DNA from: Chitinophaga oryzae
Lineage (GTDB): Bacteria > Bacteroidota > Bacteroidia > Chitinophagales > Chitinophagaceae
Length of the DNA stretch: 64,000 nt
Reading direction: 5' to 3'
Assembly: GCF_012516375.2 (NCBI RefSeq)
Contig: NZ_CP051204.2
Location: forward strand, 682,001-746,000
This document shows positions 24,772 through 33,387 of this stretch, one piece after another. Position 1 is the first letter of the stretch, and the number at the start of each line of letters is the position of its first letter. The notes beneath the pieces were generated by a model. The model searched no databases. It had not been told where the DNA came from and saw nothing but the letters and a program-made list of their open reading frames with translations. A program made the translations under genes and the position numbers.

Positions 24772-25989
24772 ATGACACAGCTCCCAACATCTTTTCATGT
24801 AGTGATTGCCGGTGGCGGTATCAGTGGCCTGGCACTGGCGTTGTTCCTGAACAAGGCAGGCATATCCTGCAGCATTTACGAAGCATACGGCTATAAAGCG
24901 ACCATCGGCGCGGGTTTCAACATCGCGCCTAACGGCATGAACGTATTGGATGCCCTGGGGCTGGCAGAAAAGGTAACTGCCGCCGGGGCGGTGTCTGAAG
25001 CGATCTGTATGCGTAACGGTAAAGGCAAAGTCATCGCCAGTTTGCCAAATGGTTCCGTTGAAAAATACGGCCAGCCGGGTGTAAGCCTTTCCCGGGCTGC
25101 CTTGTATGACATCCTGCTGCAGGAACTGAAAGAACAGGGCCTCACCGTGCATTACCACAAAAGACTTTGCGATATCCGGCAGACGGAAGACAACGTAACT
25201 GCTGTATTCACCGACGGTACACGGGCTACCGGCGACGTGCTGATCGGCGCTGACGGCGTTCATTCCGCTACGCGGCAGCTGCTTTTTCCCGAAGCACCCG
25301 CACCGGCTTTTACCTGCATGAAAAACTACGGCGGCTTTGCTCCTTTGTCAGCCCTCCCGGAAATGACAGCACAGGAAATCAACAGCCTCAATTTTACTTT
25401 TGGCAACGATGGCTTCATCGGTTACTGCGCCGCCGGCAACGGGATGGCCATGTGGTGGTCCAACCTGCCGTCTGACGTGCCTTTTACCAAAGAAGAGCTG
25501 GACTCCACCACGGTAGAAGAAGTAAAATCGTTGATGCAGGACCGTTATAAAAATTATCACGCTCCCATCCCCGCGCTGATCGCCCATACCGAAAAGGTAC
25601 TGAAGGTGAATGTGTCTGACATTGCTTCCCTTTCCTCCTGGCATAAAGGCCGGGTGTTACTGATCGGCGACGCTGCCCATGCGGTAAGTCCCAGTGCCGG
25701 CCAGGGCGCCTCCATGGCCCTGGAAGACGCCATGTACTTGGGTATGCTGCTGCGCGACGCCGGCGTTGGTTCTTATGCCGCCGCCTTCCGGAAGTTCGAA
25801 ACCGACCGTAAACCCAGAGTGGAGAAGATCGTGGCAGAAGGCAGGAAAAGGAGCCGGTCTAAAAGTATACTCCGCCCCTGGCAGGCTAAAATCCGGGACT
25901 GGATGATGGCGATTTTTATCCCGCTGTTTGCGCCTAAAAACTTTGACTGGTTGTACCGTTATAAATTGGACTGGCAGATGAAATATTAG
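24772..25989 (+). CDS. FAD-dependent aromatic-type monooxygenase
   Basis: A 405-residue flavoprotein of the p-hydroxybenzoate hydroxylase-like group. The FAD-binding Rossmann motif is GGGISGLALALFLNKAG near residue 12, the second conserved DG motif is LIGADGVHSATR (near 160), and the third motif is VLLIGDAAHAVSPSAGQGAS (near 300). Such enzymes hydroxylate aromatic or polyketide substrates, or inactivate antibiotics such as tetracyclines and rifamycins. There is no tetracycline-specific feature I can identify. It ends in a C-terminal basic stretch (GRKRSRSKSILRPW). The substrate is unknown. Confidence 0.88.
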   Translation: MTQLPTSFHVVIAGGGISGLALALFLNKAGISCSIYEAYGYKATIGAGFNIAPNGMNVLDALGLAEKVTAAGAVSEAICMRNGKGKVIASLPNGSVEKYGQPGVSLSRAALYDILLQELKEQGLTVHYHKRLCDIRQTEDNVTAVFTDGTRATGDVLIGADGVHSATRQLLFPEAPAPAFTCMKNYGGFAPLSALPEMTAQEINSLNFTFGNDGFIGYCAAGNGMAMWWSNLPSDVPFTKEELDSTTVEEVKSLMQDRYKNYHAPIPALIAHTEKVLKVNVSDIASLSSWHKGRVLLIGDAAHAVSPSAGQGASMALEDAMYLGMLLRDAGVGSYAAAFRKFETDRKPRVEKIVAEGRKRSRSKSILRPWQAKIRDWMMAIFIPLFAPKNFDWLYRYKLDWQMKY

Positions 25990-26026
25990 CAGGAAAGGGT
26001 ATATTTAGGTATAAATCCCTGATATT

Positions 26027-27022
26027 ATGCCATCCCCTAACGCTTTCCGAAGGTTAATACTGCCCATTGTTATTGCTATCCCTGTCCTTTTTGCGATGCT
26101 GTCCTATGGCTTGTTCAGCAATAATATCGCATCAGGACTTTGGGTGCTCATGAGTTTAGCGTTCCTGTTAGGTGTTCCTTTTGTGATGGGAGCACTGACC
26201 ATTTATTTTTCTCCTCTCAAATGGGTAAAAAGCCTCGGTTACCAGATTCTGATGCCCTGGGTGCCCATCGGTATTTTTTTTGTGGTTACGCTCCTGGTAG
26301 GGTGGGAAGGCTGGGCATGCTGGCTGATGGCGCTGCCGTTGGCCATGGTGGCTTCCACGATAGGTGGATTGGCCGCCGCCCGTTACAAAGAAAGGGAAGG
26401 GAATAAAAATGAGCGCGTCTACCTCTCCCTGATCGTTTTACTCCCGTTGATCATCTCCCCTATAGAACAACTGATTGGTAAGATCCCCGGCCAATACAAG
26501 GCCTATACTTATATCGATATTCATGCCGGTAAAGAAGCCATCTGGAAAAACGTTACCCGTGTAGGTGAAATTGCCGCTGCACAGGACAAAGGCTGGTTTA
26601 CCCGTATGTTGGGCTTTCCCCGTCCTGTCAAGGCGGAACTGAACTATGAAGGCGTGGGCGCATACCGCAAGGCCATCTTCGACAAAGGTCTGGTCTTCGA
26701 TGAAAAGGTAACAGCGTATAATCATCAGCGTAGTATGAGCTTTACCATTCATGCAGACCCTTACAATATTCCTTCTACCACCATGGACGAACATATCGTG
26801 ATTGGCGGCGAATATTTTGATGTGCTAAACGGTGCCTATGAGCTGGAACCGTTATCCAACGGTACTTACAGGCTACATCTCTACAGCCATTTTAAGTTGA
26901 ACACCACTTTTAATTTTTATGCCAGCTGGTGGGCTTCCTGGATCATGAAAGACATCCAGAACAACATCCTGCAGGTGATCCGGCAGCGGGCAGAATCTGG
27001 CTTACCAGAAGACCGTATATAG
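26027..27022 (+). CDS. Membrane protein with four helices and a SRPBCC-like cytoplasmic part
   Basis: A 331-residue protein. The first about 150 residues contain four to five hydrophobic segments (ILPIVIAIPVLFAMLSYGLF, WVLMSLAFLLGVPFVMGALT, WVPIGIFFVVTLLVGW, and VYLSLIVLLPLIISPI). The remainder, with YIDIHAGKEAIWKNVTRVGEI and LEPLSNGTYRLHLYSHFKLN, resembles a SRPBCC (polyketide-cyclase) fold. No function is known to me. It starts 37 bp after the monooxygenase gene, so it may be co-transcribed. Its 3' end overlaps the convergent transporter gene by 21 bp. Confidence 0.7.
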   Translation: MPSPNAFRRLILPIVIAIPVLFAMLSYGLFSNNIASGLWVLMSLAFLLGVPFVMGALTIYFSPLKWVKSLGYQILMPWVPIGIFFVVTLLVGWEGWACWLMALPLAMVASTIGGLAAARYKEREGNKNERVYLSLIVLLPLIISPIEQLIGKIPGQYKAYTYIDIHAGKEAIWKNVTRVGEIAAAQDKGWFTRMLGFPRPVKAELNYEGVGAYRKAIFDKGLVFDEKVTAYNHQRSMSFTIHADPYNIPSTTMDEHIVIGGEYFDVLNGAYELEPLSNGTYRLHLYSHFKLNTTFNFYASWWASWIMKDIQNNILQVIRQRAESGLPEDRI

Positions 27023-28633
27023 CGCTGTCAGGATACCGACGATCAGAATGGAGCCTGCAATGAAGCCCGGCGTGGTGCGGAACATGGACTTGTCAATTTC
27101 CAGGGCATGTGCGGTGGCTTCTTTCGTAGGACGTGTGATGCTGATGATGATCATCAGGATAACGATCAGTACAAAGGTGATGGACATCCTGTCGAGGAAC
27201 GGGTAGTCCGGAAAGGCGCCGTGCGTCCATACGGGCAGGAATTTCAATATCGTAGAGACGGGGATGGTCAGCAGGGCGCCGGTGAGCGCAGCGCCGGCGG
27301 TGGTCCGTTTCCAGAAGAAACCCAGCAGGAAAATAGCCAGTACGCCAGGCGAGATGAAGCCCACATATTCCTGTATAAACTGGTAGGCCTGGTCCAGCGA
27401 ACGCAGTGACGGGGTGACGATAGCTGCCAGCAGCATGGCGATGATCACCGCCCAGCGGCCTACCCTCACCAGCTGTTTTTCGCTGGCTTCGCGGTTAAAA
27501 TATTTCTGATAGATGTCCAGCGAGAAAATGGTGGAGATGCTGTTGGCCTTACCGGCCAGCGACGCCACGATGGCAGCTGTGAGCGCGGCGAAAGCAACGC
27601 CTTTCAGTCCGGGTGGCAACAGGTTCATCAGCGTAGGATAGGCATGGTCCGGTTTGATGACCCCGGCAGCATCGGTCATCTCCTGCTGGAACATACCGTT
27701 TTTGTGCAGCACGAACATCACAATGCCGGGAAGTACCGCAATGACCGGCACCAGCAGTTTCAGGAAGGCGGCAAACAGAATGCCTTTGCGGGCGGTCTGC
27801 AGGTTGGCCCCCAGCGCACGTTGTGTGATGTACTGGTTGCAGCCCCAGTACGCGAGGTTGTTGATCCACATACCGCCTATCAGTACAGACAGTCCGGGAA
27901 GATCTTTGTAATAGGGATGATCGCTGTGGAAGATCATGTGGAAGTGGGAAGGGGCTTCCTTCCGCAGTACAGACAAGCCTTTCAGGATATTGCTGCCGTA
28001 GCCGAATTTCTCCGCTAATAAGGTCAGTGCGAGATAGGTTGTTACCAGTCCGCCGATGATGAGCACGGCCACCTGTACCACATCGGTATAGCCGATTACT
28101 TTCATGCCGCCGAGAGTAACGATGACGGAGAAAACACAAAGGCCTGCTATGCACCATTCGAAGGGAATGGTGGAGATAGAGGCAATGGCCAGTGCGCCGA
28201 GGTAGATAATGGAAGTCAGATTAACGAACACGTACACCAGCAGCCAGAATACGGCCATGACGGTACTGACTTTGTCGTTGTACCGTTTGGCCAGGAACTG
28301 TGGCATGGTGTATATTTTATTTTTGAGGTATAGCGGGATAAAGAACACGGCTACAATGATCAGGGTGGCGGCGGCCATCCATTCGTAGGTGGAGATGGCC
28401 AGTCCGAGCGCGAAGCCGGAGCCGGACATACCGATGAAGTGTTCTGCTGAAATATTGGAGGCGATCAGGGAAGCGCCGATAGCCCACCAGGTGAGGGAGC
28501 CTTCCGCGAGGAAGAAGTCTTTGGAGCTGGCAGCCGCTGATTTTTTCCGATGATAGACGTAGTACCCGTAGGTGGCGATGGCGATAAAGTAAATGAAAAA
28601 GACGATGTAATCCGCTTGCTGCAGCTTATTCAT
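27002..28633 (-). CDS. Sodium:solute symporter (SSS family), probable myo-inositol transporter
   Basis: A 543-residue integral membrane protein of the SSS/SGLT (SLC5) family with about 14 hydrophobic helices. Typical segments are GSLTWWAIGASLIASNISAEHFIGMSGSG, LKNKIYTMPQFLAKRYND, GGMKVIGYTDVVQV and AALTAAIVASLAGKANSISTIFSLDIYQK. The family cotransports sugars, inositols or acids with sodium. Its location downstream of the inositol oxygenase gene, on the same strand with 112 bp between, makes myo-inositol or a related polyol the likely substrate (inference). It converges on and overlaps the upstream membrane protein gene by 21 bp. Confidence 0.88.
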   Translation of the reverse strand: MNKLQQADYIVFFIYFIAIATYGYYVYHRKKSAAASSKDFFLAEGSLTWWAIGASLIASNISAEHFIGMSGSGFALGLAISTYEWMAAATLIIVAVFFIPLYLKNKIYTMPQFLAKRYNDKVSTVMAVFWLLVYVFVNLTSIIYLGALAIASISTIPFEWCIAGLCVFSVIVTLGGMKVIGYTDVVQVAVLIIGGLVTTYLALTLLAEKFGYGSNILKGLSVLRKEAPSHFHMIFHSDHPYYKDLPGLSVLIGGMWINNLAYWGCNQYITQRALGANLQTARKGILFAAFLKLLVPVIAVLPGIVMFVLHKNGMFQQEMTDAAGVIKPDHAYPTLMNLLPPGLKGVAFAALTAAIVASLAGKANSISTIFSLDIYQKYFNREASEKQLVRVGRWAVIIAMLLAAIVTPSLRSLDQAYQFIQEYVGFISPGVLAIFLLGFFWKRTTAGAALTGALLTIPVSTILKFLPVWTHGAFPDYPFLDRMSITFVLIVILMIIISITRPTKEATAHALEIDKSMFRTTPGFIAGSILIVGILTALYTVFW

Positions 28634-28685
28634 GTGGTGGATGTGGAATTTATAAAGTTGGTTGATAAGTTACATTAATTGCTGC

Positions 28686-28705
28686 GATCCCCCAAAAGGG
28701 GGATC
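28686..28705. other. Perfect 20-bp hairpin between MIOX and transporter genes
   Basis: GATCCCCC (28686-28693), loop AAAA, GGGGGATC (28698-28705). It lies in the 112 bp gap between the inositol oxygenase and its downstream transporter gene. There is no T-tract on either side, so it looks like an mRNA-stabilising or processing hairpin rather than a terminator. Confidence 0.55.
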
Positions 28706-28745
28706 TGACCGGTATGCAGCAACAAACGGAGGTTTTTCAGAATAG

Positions 28746-29636
28746 TCAGAATTTCAGGGTGGCAGGCAGGTATTTCGCCACGAGATCTTCGTAGTAAGGA
28801 CGAAGCTTATTCCAGTCCGGTGGTACCGGGTTTTTGGAATAGAGGTCATATGGGTTGAAGAGTTTCACCCATTTGAGCATTTCGCGGTCATGATCATCGA
28901 GCAGATAATCATAGGCGCCTTCCCGGTGCCAGGCGTAGAAAGAGTGGTAGCGCAGCATGTACAGGCCGGATTCCGGCAGATGGTCTTTCATCATCTGGTA
29001 CACGTATTCATCGTGTCCCCATGACATGTGCACGTTGCGCAGGCCGCAGCCCTGCTGATACACGCCGGTACCTTCCTGGTACGCGGTATTTTGATAATCC
29101 GGGTTGTTGCGGAAATATTCCGGATAAACGACTTTGTCGGAGTAAGGGGCGCCAACGGGGAAGGTATCGCCTACAACGGCCCATTGTGGCTCGCCGAAGA
29201 GGCAGAGCACTTTGCCCATATCATGCATGAGGCCTGTGAGCACCATCCAGTCGGGATGGCCGTCATTACGGATGGCTTCCGATGTCTGCAGCAGGTGCTG
29301 GAACTGGTCCAGGTCGGTATCCGGATCGGAGTCGTCCACCAGTTCGTTCAGGAAATTGAAAGCGTCCCATACCGGCATTTCCTTTTTGTTGAATTGCAGG
29401 AAGTCGGCCCTTTTCTGTTGCACAAAATCATAAGTCTGGTAGGTATGATTGAGACGGTAGAATTCACGGACGGTGTCCCGCTCAGGGGTATCGTAGTTCC
29501 GGTATTCGTCTGCAGATTTGGAGGTAGCGATGCTTTCCGGCGTGGGATACCGTTCCAGGACGGCGTCTTCCCACTGGTCGAGGCTTGTTAAAGGATTCAC
29601 TTCTTTTTCAGTGAAGGAAGGTTGTTTGTTATCCAT
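28746..29636 (-). CDS. miox: Inositol oxygenase
   Basis: A 296-residue non-haem di-iron oxygenase that converts myo-inositol and O2 to D-glucuronate. The resemblance to eukaryotic MIOX is strong across the protein: DWMVLTGLMHDMGKVL with the HD metal ligands, LFGEPQWAVVGDTFPVG, NVHMSWGHDEYVYQ and RYHSFYAWHREGAYDYL, then a final KLRPYYEDLVAKYLPATL. All expected His/Asp ligands appear present. The adjacent divergent LacI gene and the palindromic operator at 29711-29728 suggest sugar-responsive control. The downstream symporter probably imports the substrate. Confidence 0.95.
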   Translation of the reverse strand: MDNKQPSFTEKEVNPLTSLDQWEDAVLERYPTPESIATSKSADEYRNYDTPERDTVREFYRLNHTYQTYDFVQQKRADFLQFNKKEMPVWDAFNFLNELVDDSDPDTDLDQFQHLLQTSEAIRNDGHPDWMVLTGLMHDMGKVLCLFGEPQWAVVGDTFPVGAPYSDKVVYPEYFRNNPDYQNTAYQEGTGVYQQGCGLRNVHMSWGHDEYVYQMMKDHLPESGLYMLRYHSFYAWHREGAYDYLLDDHDREMLKWVKLFNPYDLYSKNPVPPDWNKLRPYYEDLVAKYLPATLKF

Positions 29637-29710
29637 GGCAAGCTGTTTTATGGCTGACTTAAATTTCGGCTATTTTGACAGGATTATTGGTATAGGCGGG
29701 GAGTTTTATT

Positions 29711-29728
29711 TACGAAACCGGTTTCGTA
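29711..29728. promoter_or_regulatory. Perfect 18-bp operator palindrome of the LacI regulator
   Basis: TACGAAACCGGTTTCGTA is a perfect palindrome with a central CG, the format bound by LacI/GalR-family repressors. It sits 12 bp upstream of the LacI-type start codon (29741) and 74 bp upstream of the inositol oxygenase start (29636), so a single site could control both divergent transcripts, including autoregulation. Confidence 0.85.
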
Positions 29729-29740
29729 GATTTATTGATC

Positions 29741-30751
29741 ATGAAAAATGTGAATATCAGGGCGCTGGCCCGGGAGCTGAACCTTTCGTTGTCTACCGTG
29801 TCGAAGGCTTTGCGCGACAGTTATGAAATCAGCGCCGCCACCAAAGAAAGGGTGCGGGCGCTGGCGGCCGAATGGAACTACATCCCGAATGCTTACGCCA
29901 GCAGCCTGCGGGGACGTAAGAGTAAAAATATCGCCGTCGTGCTGCCGGAGGTGGCGGACAGTTTTTTTTCGATCGCTATTAATGGTATCGAGGCAGCCGT
30001 GAAGCCGAAAGGATATCATGTGATCATTTACCTGACGCATGAAAGTTATGCCGGAGAAGCGGCTATATTAAAAGATTTCCAGAGCGGCCGGGTGGACGGG
30101 GTGCTGTTGTCGGTATCGCGGGAAACCACAGAGACGGCCCATGTGCAGGAACTGATGGACAAAGATGTACCGGTAGTGTTCTTCGACCGGGTGCTGGAAA
30201 CGCTGGCCGCGCCCAAAATTGTGACCAATGATGCCGAAAGCGCCTATAAAGCCACGGTGCATCTGATAGCGCAGGGATGCCGGGAGATCGCCTATCTCGG
30301 TATTTCCGACAGCCTGTCTATCTGCCGCCAGCGGATGGCCGGGTATATTCAGGCGCTGGGAGATCACCAGCTGCCCGTACACCAGCGGAACATCCTTACC
30401 TGTACTGACGACAGCACCCGTAATTTCCAGCAGGTAAAAAAACTGCTGCAGCGGTCGCGGCGGCCGGACGGCATCATAGCCTCCGTGGAAAAACTAACGA
30501 CTACCGTATACCAGGCCTGCCTGCAGCTGAAGTTGCGCATGCCCGCAGATGTAAAGCTGGTGTGTTTCTCCAACCTGGAGATCGCTACTATTCTGCAGCC
30601 GTCGCTGACAACGGTCACACAGCCGGCTTTTGAGATGGGAAAGACCGCGGCGGAAGTGCTGGTGAAGATGCTGGAGAAGAAGCCGCTATCGACGAAGGAT
30701 ATACGGATGGTGATACCTTCGGAATTGGTGATGAGGGAGTCGAGCAGGTGA
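29741..30751 (+). CDS. LacI/GalR-family transcriptional regulator
   Basis: A 336-residue regulator. The N-terminal HTH (MKNVNIRALARELNLSLSTVSKALRD, residues 1-26) and hinge (NAYASSLRGRKSKNIAVVLP) are followed by a periplasmic-binding-protein-like effector domain with GYHVIIYLTHESY, RVDGVLLSVSRE and DVPVVFFDRVLE. It is divergent from the inositol oxygenase gene with the palindrome at 29711-29728 between them. It is likely a repressor of the inositol locus with inositol or a downstream metabolite as inducer; the ligand is inferred from context. ATG 29741 is preferred over the upstream TTG 29735. Confidence 0.93.
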   Translation: MKNVNIRALARELNLSLSTVSKALRDSYEISAATKERVRALAAEWNYIPNAYASSLRGRKSKNIAVVLPEVADSFFSIAINGIEAAVKPKGYHVIIYLTHESYAGEAAILKDFQSGRVDGVLLSVSRETTETAHVQELMDKDVPVVFFDRVLETLAAPKIVTNDAESAYKATVHLIAQGCREIAYLGISDSLSICRQRMAGYIQALGDHQLPVHQRNILTCTDDSTRNFQQVKKLLQRSRRPDGIIASVEKLTTTVYQACLQLKLRMPADVKLVCFSNLEIATILQPSLTTVTQPAFEMGKTAAEVLVKMLEKKPLSTKDIRMVIPSELVMRESSR

Positions 30752-30757
30752 CCATAG

Positions 30758-31144
30758 TTATTGTCTGTGATTTTCCCTCGTTAGTTTCAACATATTGCTT
30801 CTCAGCACTTTTGCCATTTCGCGGTTATAAAAAGTGTCGTCCTCCAGCAGTGGGGAAGTATATAATGTTGCTCCTTTTTTTAATTCAATTTCTTTTCTCT
30901 TAATATACCTAAACCATAGTTTTTCATAAAGCGTTTCAGGCTTTTTTCTCATTTGGGCGACGTCAACAAATTGTTTTTGCTCAGCGCTAAATGGTAAAAG
31001 TCGTCCTTCAACCAATGCCTCAAACCAATATCCATATTTTTCCAACAACGCTATTTCTTCAGGAGAGAAGATCACAGGATTACATGCAATGGTGAATTTG
31101 CCCTTTGATTTTATGTATTCATGATGTTTCGCTTCGTTGTTCAT
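30758..31144 (-). CDS. DUF413 (MaoP/YifE-like) protein
   Basis: A 128-residue protein. The central part FTIACNPVIFSPEEIALLEKYGYWFEALVEGRLLPFSAEQKQFVDV aligns by eye with the DUF413 family represented by E. coli MaoP (YifE), which is involved in chromosome macrodomain organisation through the maoS site. The later conserved WFRYIKRKE matches the family's W-x-Y-x-x-R motif. The C-terminal about 45 residues are lineage specific. It converges with the LacI gene with a 6 bp gap. Function in this organism is unknown. Confidence 0.75.
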   Translation of the reverse strand: MNNEAKHHEYIKSKGKFTIACNPVIFSPEEIALLEKYGYWFEALVEGRLLPFSAEQKQFVDVAQMRKKPETLYEKLWFRYIKRKEIELKKGATLYTSPLLEDDTFYNREMAKVLRSNMLKLTRENHRQ

Positions 31145-31562
31145 TATACATTAATTTGTTTTAAGAACTACGACAAATAAAATAAAGAGAAAGTGTCTTC
31201 GGCCAGGCGCCTGATTGTACTTTAAGATAGTAAATTTTAAGGTGTTTTCCCGTTTTGGAGATCAAATTCCACAGATAGAAACGCTGGGCCGGCTTTGCCT
31301 GCCGCGCTTTTCCGCCTGGACGGAGAAGCATCCGACGCTATTCAAGCTGATGAGTGCGCAGGAGCGTAGGCTTACCAGGAATGGAAATATCCGCAGATGC
31401 TGCAGTGGATATCCTTATCGGAGCAGTCGTCTTTTCCGGATGTGGCCCGGTAAACGTTGGGCCGGATCCGTAGCCGGCGGCGGCCCAGACCTTTTGTGAC
31501 GATCGTCACGGGCCGGATTGCTACAGCGGCCCGACCTTTGTATACAGCATAAAAAAAGAACG
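31145..31562. other. Intergenic region, nothing firmly recognised
   Basis: A 418 bp stretch between the DUF413 gene and the NTF2-like gene. One short open frame exists but has no convincing start or codon character. GGAGATCAAATT at 31257-31268 equals a piece of the CGCAAAG palindrome core but nothing else of the repeat is present. A possible -7-like GACCTTTG lies about 23 bp before the NTF2-like start codon. Confidence 0.4.
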
Positions 31563-31889
31563 ATGACACACGCAGGAAAAACCGTAACGCAGTTCCTCAC
31601 TGCACTGAACAACGAAGACATGGCGGCCGCCCGGGCCTTGCTCACTTCCGATTTTAAATTTGTGGGTGTATTAGGCTCCCGTGACGGGGCGGACGTATAC
31701 ATAGAAGATATGGGCCGTATGAAGATGAAATACACGGTCCATAAGATATTTGAAGAAGGAGACGATGTATGCGTGCTGTGCGATTATATTATGGGAAACA
31801 AAACCGTCTTCGGGTGCAGCTGGTACCAGCTGAGAGAGGGCAAGCTCAGTTCCCTCCGCGTAGTATTTGACCCCCGGCCATTGTTGTAA
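31563..31889 (+). CDS. NTF2-like / SnoaL-type small protein
   Basis: A 108-residue NTF2-like protein: VTQFLTALNNEDMAAARALLTSDFKFVGVLGSRDG, then GRMKMKYTVHKIFEEGDDVCVLCDYIM and WYQLREGKLSSLRVVFDP. This is the common cone-shaped alpha-beta fold used for small-ligand binding or steroid-isomerase-like reactions; no catalytic residues point to a known enzyme. It is followed by a terminator and then the fecR locus. Start chosen at ATG 31563, as the upstream in-frame bases look like promoter. Confidence 0.78.
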   Translation: MTHAGKTVTQFLTALNNEDMAAARALLTSDFKFVGVLGSRDGADVYIEDMGRMKMKYTVHKIFEEGDDVCVLCDYIMGNKTVFGCSWYQLREGKLSSLRVVFDPRPLL

Positions 31890-31896
31890 AAAATAT

Positions 31897-31928
31897 AAGC
31901 GCGGCTTGCCTGCGCTTAATATTTTATA
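31897..31928 (+). terminator. Terminator after the NTF2-like gene
   Basis: AAGCGC (31897-31902) pairs with GCGCTT (31912-31917) with flanking A/T bases extending the stem, followed by AATATTTTATAA. It lies 7 bp past the stop codon of the NTF2-like gene. The short stem and long loop make it a moderately strong terminator. Confidence 0.6.
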
Positions 31929-32031
31929 ATCAGATGGTTAGACTTGATAATTACATTTATATAAAAAAATCTTCTAAAAAGGCCGTTTAGCCGTAGGGTA
32001 AGGGTGCTGTTTGGGTACTCCCTATCAGGCT

Positions 32032-33162
32032 ATGGATAAAAATACCTTTCACGAACTTGTCAACCGTTATCTGGACGGCACCGCCACTACCGCTGAGCAG
32101 GCGCTGGTAGACCGTTATTGTGAGCAGCTGGAGACCGCAGGGGAAACGGAGCTGGAACCGGAGGCCGAGGCATTGCTGCAGCAGGTGATGTATGACCGCA
32201 TCATGCGACGGATTCAGGCGCCCCGGAAACGTTTTTACCGGTGGACATACGCCGCAGCGGCCGCAGCGGTGCTGGCAATTGTAGCCGTAGGAGGCGTTTT
32301 CTTTTTTCCCCGCAAGCAGCCGCCTGCCATAACCGTTAAAGAGAAATCTGTATTTCATAACGATATTGAGCCGGGCGGCAATAAAGCCACGCTGACGCTG
32401 GCCAACGGCAGCACCGTGGTGCTGGATGATGTGGTAACTGATACGCTGGCGCCGCAGGGCAACAGCAGGATTACCCGGACCGGCAACGGCCAGCTGGCGT
32501 ACCAGGCGCAGTCTGGCGTTCCCGGGAAGCCGGTATATAATACCCTTACCACACCGGCAGGCGGCCAGTTCCGCCTTACCTTACCCGATGGCAGCAAGGT
32601 TTGGCTGAATGCCGCCTCCTCCATTACTTTCCCTACCGCCTTTACCGGCAAAGACCGCACGGTGGAACTTAAAGGCGAAGCTTATCTCGAAGTGAGCCGG
32701 AATCCACAACAACCATTTAAAGTGAAAGTCCGCGACATGGAAGTGTCTGTATTGGGCACCCATTTTAATATCAACGCCTATCCTGATGAAAAAGGGATCC
32801 GCACCACACTGCTGGAAGGGTCCGTACGAGTGAACAACGAAGAACAGTCATATACGCTGAAACCTGGCCAACAGGCACAGCTCCAGCCCAACGGGCAATT
32901 TTCCCTGCATACGGTGGATACCGAAGACATCATCGCCTGGAAAGACGGGCAGTTTGCCTTCGACGATGCCGACATTCACACCGTGATGCGCCAGGTAGCA
33001 CGCTGGTATGGCGCGGAAGTGATTTATGAAGGGAATGTCAGCCACCATTTTATGGGTACCATCCCCCGGGATGTGCCGGTATCGCGGCTGCTGAAAATGC
33101 TGGAACTGACAGGCAGGGTGTCTTTTGTCGTGGATGGAAATAAAATTATCGTCAAACCTTAA
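32032..33162 (+). CDS. FecR-family anti-sigma factor
   Basis: A 376-residue membrane anti-sigma factor. A cytoplasmic N-terminal region (to about 70) precedes a transmembrane helix (WTYAAAAAAVLAIVAVGGVFFF). A periplasmic FecR domain follows (TTPAGGQFRLTLPDGSKVWLNAASSITFP, TVELKGEAYLEVSRNPQQPF, VSVLGTHFNINAY), and a C-terminal DUF4974 domain ends in FVVDGNKIIVKP. It would sense TonB-dependent transport through the adjacent SusC and control an ECF sigma factor; unusually the sigma gene is not just upstream but about 6.5 kb downstream (39722). Start at ATG 32032. Confidence 0.93.
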   Translation: MDKNTFHELVNRYLDGTATTAEQALVDRYCEQLETAGETELEPEAEALLQQVMYDRIMRRIQAPRKRFYRWTYAAAAAAVLAIVAVGGVFFFPRKQPPAITVKEKSVFHNDIEPGGNKATLTLANGSTVVLDDVVTDTLAPQGNSRITRTGNGQLAYQAQSGVPGKPVYNTLTTPAGGQFRLTLPDGSKVWLNAASSITFPTAFTGKDRTVELKGEAYLEVSRNPQQPFKVKVRDMEVSVLGTHFNINAYPDEKGIRTTLLEGSVRVNNEEQSYTLKPGQQAQLQPNGQFSLHTVDTEDIIAWKDGQFAFDDADIHTVMRQVARWYGAEVIYEGNVSHHFMGTIPRDVPVSRLLKMLELTGRVSFVVDGNKIIVKP

Positions 33163-33197
33163 AGCAAAAACCAATCAATAATCTGCCTGAAAAAAAT

Positions 33198-33226
33198 GGC
33201 CAGAGATATTCGCAGTATCCCTGGCC
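33198..33226. other. Hairpin in the fecR-susC spacer
   Basis: GGCCAGAGATA (33198-33208) pairs with TATCCCTGGCC (33216-33226), an 11-bp stem with one mismatch and a 7-nt loop. It lies in the fecR-susC spacer and no T-run follows. It may tune the relative amounts of fecR and susC message; that role is inference. Confidence 0.5.
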
Positions 33227-33387
33227 GGTGGGCAACATTAAAAAGTCCTGTTTAGAAATTTTATTCATCACCCAAAATCAAAAGTATGATTTTAAGAGCT
33301 TGGTTCCAAGCCCAGCGCGGTATCCTGTACCCGCCAGCTTATGAGCACTCCGGCAGGTTTCCGGCCCGGAGAAAAATCTGGAAGATT

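Noticed and set aside
31257..31268. Match to the central GGAGATCAAATT of the CGCAAAG palindrome
   Set aside because: Only 12 bases agree and there are no CGCAAAG words or inverted arms nearby, so chance similarity or a tiny remnant; not enough to call a repeat copy.
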